A stretch of 64,000 nt of DNA from Schlesneria sp. DSM 10557 (GCF_041860085.1 NZ_CP124747.1:2728001-2792000); one strand, 5' to 3'; positions 39,270 to 49,607 are shown, counted from the stretch's first letter. Translations and numbers: made by a program. Notes: generated by a model not told the origin, from the sequence alone.

Positions 39270-40622
39270 ATGGGTTTGCGACTAAATTACGCGTTGAGAC
39301 TCGCCCTGGCGGTGAGCTTGGTCAGCATGCCCACACGGCTCTGGTCCGCCGACCCCGTGTTTCCCGATATGAAAGCCCCTTCCCGTCTGGCTCCGTCAGA
39401 TCTTCCGGTGCTGCCCGATGAATCAGCCCCGCTGAGACCCGAGCTGAAAAGTGTCCTGAATTCCACAGCCCCGAAATCTGGTGATCCATCGCAGGATCGC
39501 TCTCTGGAAGCGAATGAGCTACTGAAGGATGGACCGGGTGAAATTCCCGCTCCTGTCGACTGGTCCACCCGATTTCATGCCCGTGAAGTCCACTTCCCGC
39601 AGACGCCCGGCGCGTTTGACGTGGTCGGTAGCCAGATTGGAGCCGATGACCCGAACCGTCCGCGATACCCTTACCACTCGACTGAACCCTGGCTGGGTCA
39701 TGCAGCTGACCCGGAATCATGGGGCGATCTGGCGGAACTCCCCTACGTGCAACTGGGATGGTTCGCCAATGTCGATACGAACGTCTATGCCCCCAAAGTT
39801 TACGGGCAGTTCAAGTCGGACACACTCCTTAATGGCATGTTTCCCAATGACCCGATCAATCTGGGTGTCTCCAAACTCGACGTGAACGTCAGCCCCCGAT
39901 TTGAACTTGGTTACCGGTACGAGCGAGGACTCGGTGAGACCCGCTTCGGCTACCAGTTCTACGACTTCCGGGGAAACGACACGCTGGCGAACTACGACCA
40001 GGGTGCACCTGCGCAGCAAAGAAGTCAGGTCACTGGCCACGTGTTCGATCTCGACTTTTGCGAGTTCGAGTTCAACCCGGGGGGATTGCCGCTGATTCAT
40101 CCGTTGTTCAAGTTCCCTGGGCGAATGGGACTGGGTCGTTCATTAACGCCCCAGCTCACCCCTCCCCCGCTGGAAATGCGGTTTCTCATTGGGGGACGAG
40201 GTGCCAATTACTTCACCCGGACCGAGGCAGTCGGACCCACCACCACGGACCAGGTCACCAGCAACTTCTGGGGGGGTGGTCTGCATTTCACGTGGGACCT
40301 GAACCAGCGTTTGACACAAAATTCGCCCTTCTTCCTGCATCTGCGGGCGGAAGGTTCTGGAACCTTTGGTCGGATTGATCAGGTCTTCAGTCGAACCCGC
40401 GGAGCCGATTCGGAATCCGCCACGGATCCCCAGAGGTGGATCGGCGTGCCGACGGTCAGCCTGGAAATCGGACTCGCCTGGGCTCCCCAACTCCCCGATC
40501 GAACCACGCGAGTCACACTCGCTTACCACTACGAAGAATGGTTCTCTTACGGTCAAACCACGGTGTCTGACACTGACCTGCTGCTGAACGGCGTCCTGTT
40601 GCGAGGTGAATGGAAGTTCTGA
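39270..40622 (+). CDS. Outer-membrane beta-barrel protein
   Basis: 450 residues from ATG 39270, which has GAGG six bases upstream; the frame reaches back to 39204 but without a signal. The signal peptide (MGLRLNYALRLALAVSLVSM, ending near RLWSAD) is followed by a proline-rich region and then alternating beta strands typical of a barrel: FELGYRYERGLGETRFGYQF, FWGGGLHFTWDLN, SLEIGLAWAP and VTLAYHYEEWF, ending in a terminal Phe. It resembles planctomycete barrel families such as BBP7. It is followed 50 bp later by a TolC-like gene, so it may be the first gene of the efflux locus. Confidence 0.8.
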   Translation: MGLRLNYALRLALAVSLVSMPTRLWSADPVFPDMKAPSRLAPSDLPVLPDESAPLRPELKSVLNSTAPKSGDPSQDRSLEANELLKDGPGEIPAPVDWSTRFHAREVHFPQTPGAFDVVGSQIGADDPNRPRYPYHSTEPWLGHAADPESWGDLAELPYVQLGWFANVDTNVYAPKVYGQFKSDTLLNGMFPNDPINLGVSKLDVNVSPRFELGYRYERGLGETRFGYQFYDFRGNDTLANYDQGAPAQQRSQVTGHVFDLDFCEFEFNPGGLPLIHPLFKFPGRMGLGRSLTPQLTPPPLEMRFLIGGRGANYFTRTEAVGPTTTDQVTSNFWGGGLHFTWDLNQRLTQNSPFFLHLRAEGSGTFGRIDQVFSRTRGADSESATDPQRWIGVPTVSLEIGLAWAPQLPDRTTRVTLAYHYEEWFSYGQTTVSDTDLLLNGVLLRGEWKF

Positions 40623-40672
40623 TTGTTCGTCTTCTGGATAAGTCTTGCTTCAGTCCGATATTTAGGTCACCC

Positions 40673-42271
40673 ATGCACCAGTTTCTGAAATTCGCCGCAC
40701 TCTCGTTCTTGCTGAGCACAGGCTGCTCATTGGCGAGAAACACAGCGGAATCGAGCCTCGGTGCCACCAGGACCACTCGGTCAGCGCCCGCACCGGCACG
40801 ACGACTTCCCGATGTCCCGTCGACGAAGCTGGAATCTCTCGAGCAAGAAGACCTGGTCCCCACCAGTGCCGAACGGCGTAAAGCCAGCACTGCACGTCGC
40901 TTCGAGGACCGAAATTCCGAGCAACCCCCACACTCCGTCCAGCAGGCCCGATACGTCGAGGAGGATGATTCGTCCCTCAACGGCGAGCCCGAGATCCTCG
41001 CTGGAGAGGCCGATCCGCAGGCCGTCATTCCGGCCCCCAGCGGCAGCGTGATCACAGACGCGAACAGGTTGGCAATGGAGTCGCAGTCAGAAGCATCGCT
41101 CTCGGCCCCCCGCGTCTATTCGCTCGCCGAACTGACGGCCATTACAGAGCAGGAACATCCCAAGCTTCGCATGGCATCGGCCGAGATTGAATCGGTGATG
41201 GGGGAACGTGTGCAAGCGGGTCTGTACCCCAACCCGCGTATGGAAACGAACAACCCGGAAATCTGGGCCGGGCGTGACAGCCAGGTGAACTTCGGCTGGC
41301 AGCAGGACTTCATCACGAAAGGAAAGATGCGACTCGATAAGGCGGCGGCAGACCAGAAATTACGCGTCACTGAGGCGATGTACGTCGTGGAAAAAATGCG
41401 GGTACTGACACAAGTCCGCATCCAGTACATCCAGGCATTGGCCGCACGGGAACGACTGAAAAATTCCGAAGACATTCTGCGAATTTCCAAAACAGCCCGC
41501 GATGTCTCTGCCGAACTCATGGAAACGGGCGAACGGACCCTCACCGATGTATTGCTGCTGAAAAACACTTACGAGCGGGCGCGACTGGCCGTCGAGAACA
41601 ATCAGACACGCTACGAAGCGGAACTTCGTCAGGTCGCGATTGCTACTGGGATCCCCGATCTTGTGGTTGAGGATGTCTCTGGTTCAATCAACGATCTCCC
41701 CCCCTACTACGACGAACCCTACATCCGTGAGTTCCTGCAAAGTAATAGTGCTCCGATGATTATGGCCCGCGCCGAAGTCGTCCGCCGCAAAATCATGCTG
41801 AATCGGGCTGAGGTTGAACCTTACCCCGACTTTCGCTTTGGTCCCCACTATGCCGCCAGTACGACGGAAGGAAGCACCCGCCAGTTCTGGTTCACCTTTG
41901 TGTTCGATATTCCGATCTGGAACCTCAATCAGGGGAACATCCGCTCCGCCCGCGCAGAAGTGCTGAATGCCCAGGCCGAAGTGGAAAATCGCCGGATGGA
42001 GCTGCTGAACGACCTTGTCGATATCCACGCTCGCCACAAAACGTCGCAGTTATTACTCGCCCGCATCGACTCGTCGATCCTTCCCAACGCCGAGAAGACA
42101 CAGCAACTGGTGCAGGAGGGCTACTCGGAAGGGACCCTGGACGTGAACCGGTTGCTGGAGGCGCAACGCGCACTTCTGGAAGCGAAACAGGACCAGATTG
42201 ATGCGTACGAGCAGGCCTGGAGAACAGCGGCCGAACTGGCGGGCTACCTGCAGTTCGAACAGTTTCCTTAA
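40673..42271 (+). CDS. TolC-family outer-membrane efflux factor
   Basis: 532 residues from ATG 40673. The signal ends in a lipobox-like STGC (LLSTGCSLAR), so it is probably an outer-membrane lipoprotein, as in CzcC/CusC types. A low-complexity Arg/Pro/Ser-rich stretch precedes two TolC-type repeats of long coiled-coil helices: YSLAELTAITEQEHPKLRMA and later LNRAEVEPYPDFRFGPHY, with NLNQGNIRSARAEVLNAQAE. It should form the trimeric exit duct for the adaptor and pump encoded at 44470 and 45897. Confidence 0.9.
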   Translation: MHQFLKFAALSFLLSTGCSLARNTAESSLGATRTTRSAPAPARRLPDVPSTKLESLEQEDLVPTSAERRKASTARRFEDRNSEQPPHSVQQARYVEEDDSSLNGEPEILAGEADPQAVIPAPSGSVITDANRLAMESQSEASLSAPRVYSLAELTAITEQEHPKLRMASAEIESVMGERVQAGLYPNPRMETNNPEIWAGRDSQVNFGWQQDFITKGKMRLDKAAADQKLRVTEAMYVVEKMRVLTQVRIQYIQALAARERLKNSEDILRISKTARDVSAELMETGERTLTDVLLLKNTYERARLAVENNQTRYEAELRQVAIATGIPDLVVEDVSGSINDLPPYYDEPYIREFLQSNSAPMIMARAEVVRRKIMLNRAEVEPYPDFRFGPHYAASTTEGSTRQFWFTFVFDIPIWNLNQGNIRSARAEVLNAQAEVENRRMELLNDLVDIHARHKTSQLLLARIDSSILPNAEKTQQLVQEGYSEGTLDVNRLLEAQRALLEAKQDQIDAYEQAWRTAAELAGYLQFEQFP

Positions 42272-42582
42272 GGAAGGCTAAGCCAGCCGCTCCGCCGTCA
42301 GGAAATCCCCGACAGACTGTCAGCGTCAGCCTGCTGCCGTCGGAAATCCGGGGAAAGCGGGGTGGGTGGATTCATTTTCTACGTGGTGAACACGTGCTTT
42401 CGCTATAAACTGGCAGCGAGTAGCGGGGTCACCACACAGTGGTGCCTGGGCTTGCCAGGATGACTTTCCGTCAGCACTCACCGGAAACTGCGAGTAAGCT
42501 TCCGCATGATCTTACGCGCTCGACACCCCTTAACAGAAGCCTTTCCTTTTTCGGTTTCTCTCCTCGAGAACGACACACCTGA
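42272..42582. other. Gap before two-component genes
   Basis: 311 bp. No gene seen. It likely holds the promoter of the kinase-regulator-pump genes; a CACGTG hexamer near 42392 is noted without further support. Confidence 0.3.
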
Positions 42583-43776
42583 ATGGCCAGCGGTCACTCC
42601 CATCGAATCCGAACCTTGCTGACTCCCGAGCCGCGCACGGACGGGACATTGAGGAATTCGGTCAAACCGAGGTGGAGTCTGGCAAGTCGTTTTGGCCGTG
42701 GAATGGGTTATCTGACGGCCCTGCTCTTCGTATTCCTGGCCACAATTTTAAGAATGGTGCTCGACCCCTTACTGGGTGAAGAGTTTCCCTTCGTTCCATA
42801 CCTTTGTGCGATCGTCTTCAGCTTCTACTTCGGCGGGCTTGGCCCCGCATTGATGACAATGGTACTGGGCTTCATCGCTACGGGCTACTTCTTTCTGACA
42901 CCGCGCGGCTCGGTCCTCATCAATAACCTCCAGTCACAAATAGGGGGCGGGTTCTACCTGCTGGTGGGTGGCTCAACAATTCTGTTAATGGAAGGCATGA
43001 AAGCCGCACAGCGCCGGGCCAATCACAATGAAGAAGAACTCTTGAAAAAACAGGCGGATCTTGAGACCGAAATTCGCGAACGCCGCGAAGCTCAGGAAGC
43101 CTACGTGAAGCTGCTGCGACGCATGGTCACGATTCAAGAAGTGGAACGCCGCCGAATTTCGCGGGAACTCCACGACCAATGCGGCCAGGACCTGACCGCC
43201 CTGGATATCGGACTGAAAATCGTCGAAGAACTGATCGGGCCCCAAAACCAGTCTGCCCTTCAGCACTTGAAAAGCATGCATGAGACCCTGGGCCGAGTTT
43301 CACGCGAAGTCCATGATCTTGCTCTCGAACTGCGTCCCCCTTCGCTGGATGACCTGGGATTGAATGATGCCATCAAGGGATTCGTCGAGTCCTGGGGTGA
43401 GCGGACAGCTATCGCCGTCGATTTTGAAAGCCGCGGGCTGGATGACGTGCCGCTGGCTCCTGAAGTCGAAACGGCCGTCTATCGGACCGTCATCGAAGCC
43501 CTGACCAACGTCGCCAAGCATGCTGGCGTCTCGCGCGCGAGTGTCGTGCTCGAGATCCAGGGCCCTAACCTGATCCTGATCGTCGAGGATCAGGGACGCG
43601 GATTTGATATCGACGCCCAAACCTCCGTTGGCAATCCTCCGCAGCACCTCGGACTGCTCGGGATGCGTGAGCGACTTGAAGCGGCAGGAGGAACCCTGGA
43701 AATTGAATCCACCCCCGGCGCGGGAACGACCATCTTTGCAAGAGCGCCAATACAGGGAGTGGGCGAAACGAAATGA
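42583..43776 (+). CDS. Membrane sensor histidine kinase (HisKA_3 type)
   Basis: 397 residues. About four hydrophobic helices (45-135) with PRGSVLINN recall the DUF4118 sensor module. A coiled coil (about 140-180) leads to the phosphoacceptor box RRISRELHDQCGQD with His197, typical of NarL/UhpB-type kinases. The ATP-binding domain shows ALTNVAKHAGVSRASV (N box), IVEDQGRGFD (G1) and HLGLLGMRERLEAAGGTLEI (G2). It overlaps the response regulator gene by 4 bp (ATGA), so the two form a pair. Its place between the TolC-like and adaptor/pump genes suggests that it senses a toxic compound or metal and controls the pump. Confidence 0.93.
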   Translation: MASGHSHRIRTLLTPEPRTDGTLRNSVKPRWSLASRFGRGMGYLTALLFVFLATILRMVLDPLLGEEFPFVPYLCAIVFSFYFGGLGPALMTMVLGFIATGYFFLTPRGSVLINNLQSQIGGGFYLLVGGSTILLMEGMKAAQRRANHNEEELLKKQADLETEIRERREAQEAYVKLLRRMVTIQEVERRRISRELHDQCGQDLTALDIGLKIVEELIGPQNQSALQHLKSMHETLGRVSREVHDLALELRPPSLDDLGLNDAIKGFVESWGERTAIAVDFESRGLDDVPLAPEVETAVYRTVIEALTNVAKHAGVSRASVVLEIQGPNLILIVEDQGRGFDIDAQTSVGNPPQHLGLLGMRERLEAAGGTLEIESTPGAGTTIFARAPIQGVGETK

Positions 43777-44429
43777 ACGGAAGCAAACTGGATGTTGTCA
43801 TTGCCGATGACCATGCACTGGTGCGCCAGGGCCTGCGAATGCTCATTGATTGTCAGTCCGATATCACGGTCGTCGGCGAAGCGGGTGACGGACATGAGGC
43901 GCTGACCATGATCCAGCAATTGCGTCCCGCCGTCGCCGTCGTCGATGTCAGTATGCCGGTGATGAATGGAATCGAACTGACAGCGCGACTGGCAGGGGAC
44001 GCGACCCCCACCAAAGTGCTGGCACTGACAGCGAATGAGGATCGCGGCTACATGCACCGCCTGTTCTCATCGGGTGTCTGCGGATATCTGCTGAAAAGGT
44101 CCGCCGCAGATGAACTGATTCGAGCGATCCGATCTGTCTCGCAAGGGATTCGCTATCTGGATCCTTCCATCCTGGACGAACTCGTCGGCATGACGGAATT
44201 TGACAAGTCGACACAACAAAAGCCCGAAGTGGCTCTCAGTGAGCGGGAAACGGAAGTCCTGAAGCTGATCGCTCAGGGCCTGACCAATAAAGAGATTGCC
44301 GCTCGACTGGATATCAGCGTGAAGACCGTGGAAACGTACAAAGCCCGGTCAATGCAGAAACTCGGACTCCGCGGACGAGCCGACATCGTTCGCTTCGCCG
44401 TCGATCGCTCCTGGCTGCGCGACATTTGA
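43773..44429 (+). CDS. NarL/FixJ-family response regulator
   Basis: 218 residues. The receiver domain has the acidic pair in VIADDHALVRQG, the phosphoacceptor Asp58 (VVDVSMPVMNG) and Lys in YLLKRSAADEL. The C-terminal LuxR-type HTH reads LSERETEVLKLIAQGLTNKE, then SVKTVETYKARSMQKL. Starts inside the kinase stop codon. Predicted DNA-binding activator of this efflux locus. Confidence 0.95.
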   Translation: MNGSKLDVVIADDHALVRQGLRMLIDCQSDITVVGEAGDGHEALTMIQQLRPAVAVVDVSMPVMNGIELTARLAGDATPTKVLALTANEDRGYMHRLFSSGVCGYLLKRSAADELIRAIRSVSQGIRYLDPSILDELVGMTEFDKSTQQKPEVALSERETEVLKLIAQGLTNKEIAARLDISVKTVETYKARSMQKLGLRGRADIVRFAVDRSWLRDI

Positions 44430-44469
44430 AATCGACACTTCCACGTCCTCGGAAATGACAGGATCGATC

Positions 44470-45843
44470 ATGAGTGAAAAGTCCGTCCAGAACAAAGGTT
44501 CTACCCTCCCCTGGGGTTGGGGAATTGTCGCCGTCGTGGGTCTGGTCGTCGCCTGGAACTGGCAGCAACTTCGCCCGATCGCCCTCGACCTGCTGCAGGA
44601 TCCTGTGCAAGCGAAGGCCTTAACCGCCGTTCAGCCCCCGGTCGAACTGGTCCCTGAAGAAGAGGCCACACTGCAGCTAACCAGTCCCCACGCCGCAGCA
44701 GCCCTTGCCATCAAAGTCACCGAGGTTCGCAGTGCTCCTCAACCTGAACCTCTCCGATTACCCGGTTCCCTTCTCCTTGATCCTAACCGACTGGTCCATG
44801 TCCACTCCCGCTTCACCGGCGAAACCGTCTCCATCGGACAGATCGAAGATGACGGGGTCATGCGGCCGCTGCAGTACGGCGATCCCGTCAAGAAAGGACA
44901 GGTGATCGCGGTCATCTGGAGCAAGGAAGTCGGTGAGAAAAAGAGCGAACTGGTCGACGCCCTCTCGCAACTCGAAATGAGTCGATCTCTGCTGAAACGT
45001 CTGGAAAGCGTGCAGAAGGGGGTCGTCACCGAACGAGTCCTGCTCGAAGCACGACGGGATGTCGAAGCAGGAATGATCGCGGTCGCACGAGCCGAACGGA
45101 CGCTGCGGTCCTGGCGGATGACCGATACCGAGATCGAGACCGTCCGACGCGAGTACCGGAATCTGATGAAAGATAAGGACGCATCAGATCTGGCAGTCGA
45201 CGAGAAATGGGCTGAGACGGAAATCCGGGCCGCCATCGATGGCGTGATCGTCGAGAAAAACTTCAACGTGGGGGATGTCGTTGATCCGCAGGACGATCTT
45301 TTCAAGATTGCCGATCTGAGCCGGTTACAAGTCCTTGCCAACGTCTACGAAGAAGACCTGTGGGCCATTCGCGAACTCAAGCCCTCCGAACGGCATTGGA
45401 GCATCGACCTGAAGTCAGACCCATCGGACAATCAGATTCAGGGAACATTTGAATTGATCGGCAGCATGATTGATCCGGCTCAACGGACCGGTTCCGTCAT
45501 GGGGTGGCTCGACAACAAGGATTCGCGCCTGCTGGTCGGCCAGTTCATTACCGCCACGGTGCAGCTTCCCGCGAGTTCAACAATTGTCGCCATCCCCGAA
45601 TCGGCCCTGATCGAAGAAGGTGATTCATCGACGGTGTTCGTGGCCACCGACGCTCAACAACAACGCTTCACCCGCCGCAAAGTACTGGTCGTGAAACGAA
45701 CCGCCGGGACGGTCTATATCAATAGCGACCCGCGCACATCAGGGTTCGAGCCTCTTCACGTGGGTGAAAGCGTCGTCAGCGAAGGATCACTGGGACTGGG
45801 TGGCGAACTTGCCAATCTTCAGGCGGGACAACGGAAAAGCTGA
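44470..45843 (+). CDS. RND efflux periplasmic adaptor (HlyD/CusB type)
   Basis: 457 residues from ATG 44470, which has AGGA six bases upstream. One N-terminal membrane segment (WGWGIVAVVGLVVAW) anchors it. The barrel-sandwich/lipoyl halves are at LVHVHSRFTGETVSIGQIED and AEIRAAIDGVIVEKNFNVGD (AETEIRAAIDG in full context), flanking an alpha hairpin (LVDALSQLEMSRSLLKRLES). A beta-barrel domain follows (LQVLANVYEEDLWAI). It bridges the inner-membrane pump and the TolC-like factor. It lies 40 bp after the regulator and 53 bp before the pump. Confidence 0.9.
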   Translation: MSEKSVQNKGSTLPWGWGIVAVVGLVVAWNWQQLRPIALDLLQDPVQAKALTAVQPPVELVPEEEATLQLTSPHAAAALAIKVTEVRSAPQPEPLRLPGSLLLDPNRLVHVHSRFTGETVSIGQIEDDGVMRPLQYGDPVKKGQVIAVIWSKEVGEKKSELVDALSQLEMSRSLLKRLESVQKGVVTERVLLEARRDVEAGMIAVARAERTLRSWRMTDTEIETVRREYRNLMKDKDASDLAVDEKWAETEIRAAIDGVIVEKNFNVGDVVDPQDDLFKIADLSRLQVLANVYEEDLWAIRELKPSERHWSIDLKSDPSDNQIQGTFELIGSMIDPAQRTGSVMGWLDNKDSRLLVGQFITATVQLPASSTIVAIPESALIEEGDSSTVFVATDAQQQRFTRRKVLVVKRTAGTVYINSDPRTSGFEPLHVGESVVSEGSLGLGGELANLQAGQRKS

Positions 45844-45896
45844 GCAGCTTCCGTCCGTGTACACCACCCGAGCATCGAGCAGAGGACTGCAATTCT

Positions 45897-48800
45897 ATGG
45901 TCAGCAAGCTGGTGAAATGGTCGCTCGATAATCCTTTGCTGGTGATGCTGGGGATGTTTGCGCTGATCATGGCCGGGGGCTATGCCTTCCTGAATGTGAA
46001 CGTCGAGGCCTATCCGGACCCTGCCCCGGCCATCATCGAGATCATCGCCAAGTACCCCGGGGCATCGGCCGAAGAAGTCGAACGTCAGGTGACGATCCCG
46101 CTTGAGGTCGCATTGGCAGGAATGCCGGGGCTGAAGTACACCCGCAGCAAATCGCTGTTCGGTCTGGCCCATGTCCGTAATCAGTTCGAATACGGCATCG
46201 ATTACTACAAGGCACGTCAGGAAGTCATTAATCGACTCAGCTTCGTCAATGACCTCCCTCCCAATGTCGAACCGGAACTCTCTCCCACCAGCCCCACAGG
46301 TGAGATCCTGCGCTACACGCTGAAAGGTCCCCGCAACGAGGCGGGAGAAGAGATCTACACACTCAATGATCTCAAGACGCTGCAGGACTGGACTCTCGTC
46401 CGGAAGTTTCGACGAATTCCCCGCATCATCGACACCGTCAGCAGCGGGGGAACCATCAAACGATATGAAGTCCGTCCCGATCCCGAACGGATGCTGCGTT
46501 ATGCCATTCCACTGAAACAACTCGAAGCAACGATCAGAGACAGCAACGCCAATATCGGCGGGGACTATCTCGTCCACGGCGAAAACCTGCTTAACGTCAG
46601 AAGTATTGGACTGATCGGCAATGGCATTGATCCGACACAGGCTCCCGTTGTCCTCAGTACAAAGAATCCCCAAGTCGCGGCGGACCACTTGCGTGCCGAA
46701 GAAAAAGCCCGCGTGAAAGCCATCCGCGAGATTGTGATCACGTCTGTCAACAACGTCCCTATCCGTGTAGAAGACGTGATCGAAGGGGGCCCACTGCGGT
46801 ACGAAGAGGAAATCGGAAAACAGGGAGTCGTCGTCACTCACCAGCCCCGCATGGGACGCATCAGCATCAGCTACCCGAGCACCGGGATCAAATCGACCAC
46901 GGACCACGCAGAACACAATTCCCATGGCGGGGGGGCAGATGCCCCTGCGTCGGGGGAACCGGTCACCTGGTTCGACGATGCGGAACGAGTCCAGGGTATC
47001 ATCCTGCTTCGGAAAGGTGAGGCGTCTCTGCCGGCACTGAAGGACGTTCGGGACGAGATCGCGCGATTGAATTCCGGAGATGGAATGCTGCCCGGTGTCG
47101 AAATCGAACCTTACTACGATCGCACGGAACTGATCAACGTCACCACGCACACTGTGCACGAGAACCTTGTCGTGGGGATGGTGCTCGTCACCCTGATTCT
47201 GCTGATGTTCCTGACCAATGTCCGTTGCGCACTGATTGTGGCGATCAATGTGCCGCTGGCCCTGCTGGTGGCTTTCTCGATGCTCTATATCCGGGGACGG
47301 TCGGCAAATCTGCTTTCCATCGGTGCGGTCGACTTCGGTATCATCGTCGACAGCTCTGTCATTATCGTCGAGAACATCTACCGCCATCTGACGGCCGGAG
47401 AACAGACGAACGAGACTCTGAAAGAGCGCATCTTCCGGGCCTGCTCCGAAGTCGAGCGAGGTCTTTTTTTCACCACGGCGATCATGGTCTGCGCCTTCCT
47501 GCCGCTGTTCACCATGCGCGGCCCGGAAGGACAGATCTTCGGTCCCATGGCCGACACCTATGCCTTCGCACTCGGGGGTGCCCTCGTCCTGGCTCTGACA
47601 ATTGCTCCGGTCCTGTGCCTGTTATTCTTCAAAGAACTGAAGCCCGTTCCCGATAACTTTCTGGTGCGTTACTTGAAAACGTCCTACCTGAACCGGCTGC
47701 GGTGGTGCCTGCAGAACAGGACTTTGACGCTGGCCTTCATGCTGGGCATGATCGCCGTGACGGTATTCAATCTGCCGCGACTGGGACGCGAATTCATGCC
47801 GGAACTCGAGGAAGGGAATCTTTACGTGCGCGGCACATTCCCGATCAAAGTGGCCCCGCATGTGGCGGCGTCCCGGTCTGATGCCGCTCGCGCCATCATG
47901 CGGCAGTACCCCGAAGTTCGAGTGGTGGTCTCTCAAAACGGACGACCCGATGATGGAACCGACCCCACAGGATTCTACAACCTGGAGTTCTTTCTTCCGT
48001 TAAAACCCCGGACGGAGTGGCCGCTGACGGAACGTCAGACCGGCTGGCGTCGGATCTACGGTCCCAAGCGAGCGAAGACAAAAGAAGAACTGATCGCCGG
48101 AATGGAATCAGAACTCTCTCACAAGATTCTGGGTGCCAACTGGAACTTCTCACAGAATATCCGCGACAACGTCATGGAATCTCTGTCCGGAGTCAAAGGT
48201 GATAACTCCGTTAAGATCTTCGGACCGGACCTGGCGGAGCTTGAGCGGATCGCCGACCAGTTGGCAGCAAGACTCAACACGATTCCGGGAATCACCAACG
48301 TCGGCGTCTTTCGAATCCAGGGGCAACCCAACCTTGAACTGCCGATCGATTCGCAGAAATGCAACTACTGGGGGGTGAGTGTCGAAGACGTGAACTCGGT
48401 CATTCACACGGCCGTCGGGGGCATGCCCTTTACCTCCATGATCGAAGGGGAGAAACGCTTTGACCTCGCATTACGCTATCCCGAACAGCAACGAAACAGT
48501 GAAGAAGCAATTCTGAATATTCCTGTCGATGTCTACAACAACCGTGTCATCCAGGAAAGCGGCACTCGGAATCGAAACAGTCTTTCGACCACAGGCAGCA
48601 ACAACCAGAAGCCTTCCATCATTGGCACGACAATGGCCACGTCGGTGAATACCGCCACCAACATGCCCCGCCGACGGCTGCGCGACCTGGTCACGCCACT
48701 GAATTCTCAGGGACAGCCCGATCCGAATGGACGATTTGTCCAGCCCGGCGCATCGACGATCTATCGAGAGCAGGGACTGAGGATGATCGCAGTGAAATTC

Positions 48801-49442
48801 AGCGTGCGAGGACGCGACCTCGCCAGCGCTGTGGCAGAAGCCCAGACCAAGACCAGCGACTTGTTCCAGTCCCCCTACTCTTCGAGCTGGAGCGGCGAGT
48901 TTGACCAGATGCGTGAGGCCGAAGAACGATTGATGGTGATCGTGCCGATCTCGATGGCCCTGGTCTTCCTGCTGATCTACCTGGCGTTCGGATCATTGCT
49001 CGATACGCTCGCTGTATTCGCGAATGTCGTCGCCCTGTCGATGGGAGGCTTCTGGGCTCTGATCTTCACTGGTACCAACTTCAGCATCTCAGCCGCCGTC
49101 GGCTTCATCTCGATCTTCGGCGTGGCCATTATGGACGGTCTGCTGCTGATCTCTTATTTCAACCAGTTACGTTCCCACGGACTGCCGCTGAACGAAGCGA
49201 TCATGCAGGGTGCCGAGAAACGCGTTCGCCCCATGATGATGACGGCACTCACTGCCATTCTGGGCCTGCTTCCAGCCGCCTTCTCAACGAAAATCGGCGC
49301 TCAGACCCAACAGCCGCTGGCGATTGTCGTCGTCGGGGGAATGTTAATGACGCTCGTCATCAACCGCTATATGATGCCGGTCCTGTACAGCCTCTATGGG
49401 CATCGGGAACCCAATAGAAACGCGGCCAACATGGCTCATTAG
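45897..49442 (+). CDS. RND efflux pump, CzcA/CusA-like
   Basis: 1181 residues, longer than the usual 1030-1050. Twelve membrane helices are expected; the start MVSKLVKWSLDNPLLVML and the helix-4 motif DFGIIVDSSVIIVENIYRHL (about 480-500) match heavy-metal-type RND pumps, in which Asp residues of this helix relay protons. Two periplasmic porter regions flank helix 7. A histidine- and glycine-rich loop at about 334-352 (DHAEHNSHGGG) and a low-complexity Asn/Ser/Thr segment at about 880-925 account for part of the extra length. Likely a proton-driven exporter of metal ions or organic compounds; the substrate is not certain. Confidence 0.9.
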   Translation: MVSKLVKWSLDNPLLVMLGMFALIMAGGYAFLNVNVEAYPDPAPAIIEIIAKYPGASAEEVERQVTIPLEVALAGMPGLKYTRSKSLFGLAHVRNQFEYGIDYYKARQEVINRLSFVNDLPPNVEPELSPTSPTGEILRYTLKGPRNEAGEEIYTLNDLKTLQDWTLVRKFRRIPRIIDTVSSGGTIKRYEVRPDPERMLRYAIPLKQLEATIRDSNANIGGDYLVHGENLLNVRSIGLIGNGIDPTQAPVVLSTKNPQVAADHLRAEEKARVKAIREIVITSVNNVPIRVEDVIEGGPLRYEEEIGKQGVVVTHQPRMGRISISYPSTGIKSTTDHAEHNSHGGGADAPASGEPVTWFDDAERVQGIILLRKGEASLPALKDVRDEIARLNSGDGMLPGVEIEPYYDRTELINVTTHTVHENLVVGMVLVTLILLMFLTNVRCALIVAINVPLALLVAFSMLYIRGRSANLLSIGAVDFGIIVDSSVIIVENIYRHLTAGEQTNETLKERIFRACSEVERGLFFTTAIMVCAFLPLFTMRGPEGQIFGPMADTYAFALGGALVLALTIAPVLCLLFFKELKPVPDNFLVRYLKTSYLNRLRWCLQNRTLTLAFMLGMIAVTVFNLPRLGREFMPELEEGNLYVRGTFPIKVAPHVAASRSDAARAIMRQYPEVRVVVSQNGRPDDGTDPTGFYNLEFFLPLKPRTEWPLTERQTGWRRIYGPKRAKTKEELIAGMESELSHKILGANWNFSQNIRDNVMESLSGVKGDNSVKIFGPDLAELERIADQLAARLNTIPGITNVGVFRIQGQPNLELPIDSQKCNYWGVSVEDVNSVIHTAVGGMPFTSMIEGEKRFDLALRYPEQQRNSEEAILNIPVDVYNNRVIQESGTRNRNSLSTTGSNNQKPSIIGTTMATSVNTATNMPRRRLRDLVTPLNSQGQPDPNGRFVQPGASTIYREQGLRMIAVKFSVRGRDLASAVAEAQTKTSDLFQSPYSSSWSGEFDQMREAEERLMVIVPISMALVFLLIYLAFGSLLDTLAVFANVVALSMGGFWALIFTGTNFSISAAVGFISIFGVAIMDGLLLISYFNQLRSHGLPLNEAIMQGAEKRVRPMMMTALTAILGLLPAAFSTKIGAQTQQPLAIVVVGGMLMTLVINRYMMPVLYSLYGHREPNRNAANMAH

Positions 49443-49607
49443 CTGGAATGTCTTTTCAGAATGGGATTCGGCAGTGGTCGATTGACCTGGGTGCTCCTCC
49501 CCATCGTGAGACTTCGACTGATAACAGCCAATCCCCTTGGGCACCCTTCATAATCACTCCGACGCCAAGTTCAGCGACACGAACAGTATCTCATAAGACA
49601 CTTCCCA

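Noticed and set aside
45819-47387. 522-codon minus-strand frame opposite the RND pump
   Set aside because: Fully antisense to a gene with strong RND motifs; composition is rich in Asp/Arg/Gln as expected of a shadow.
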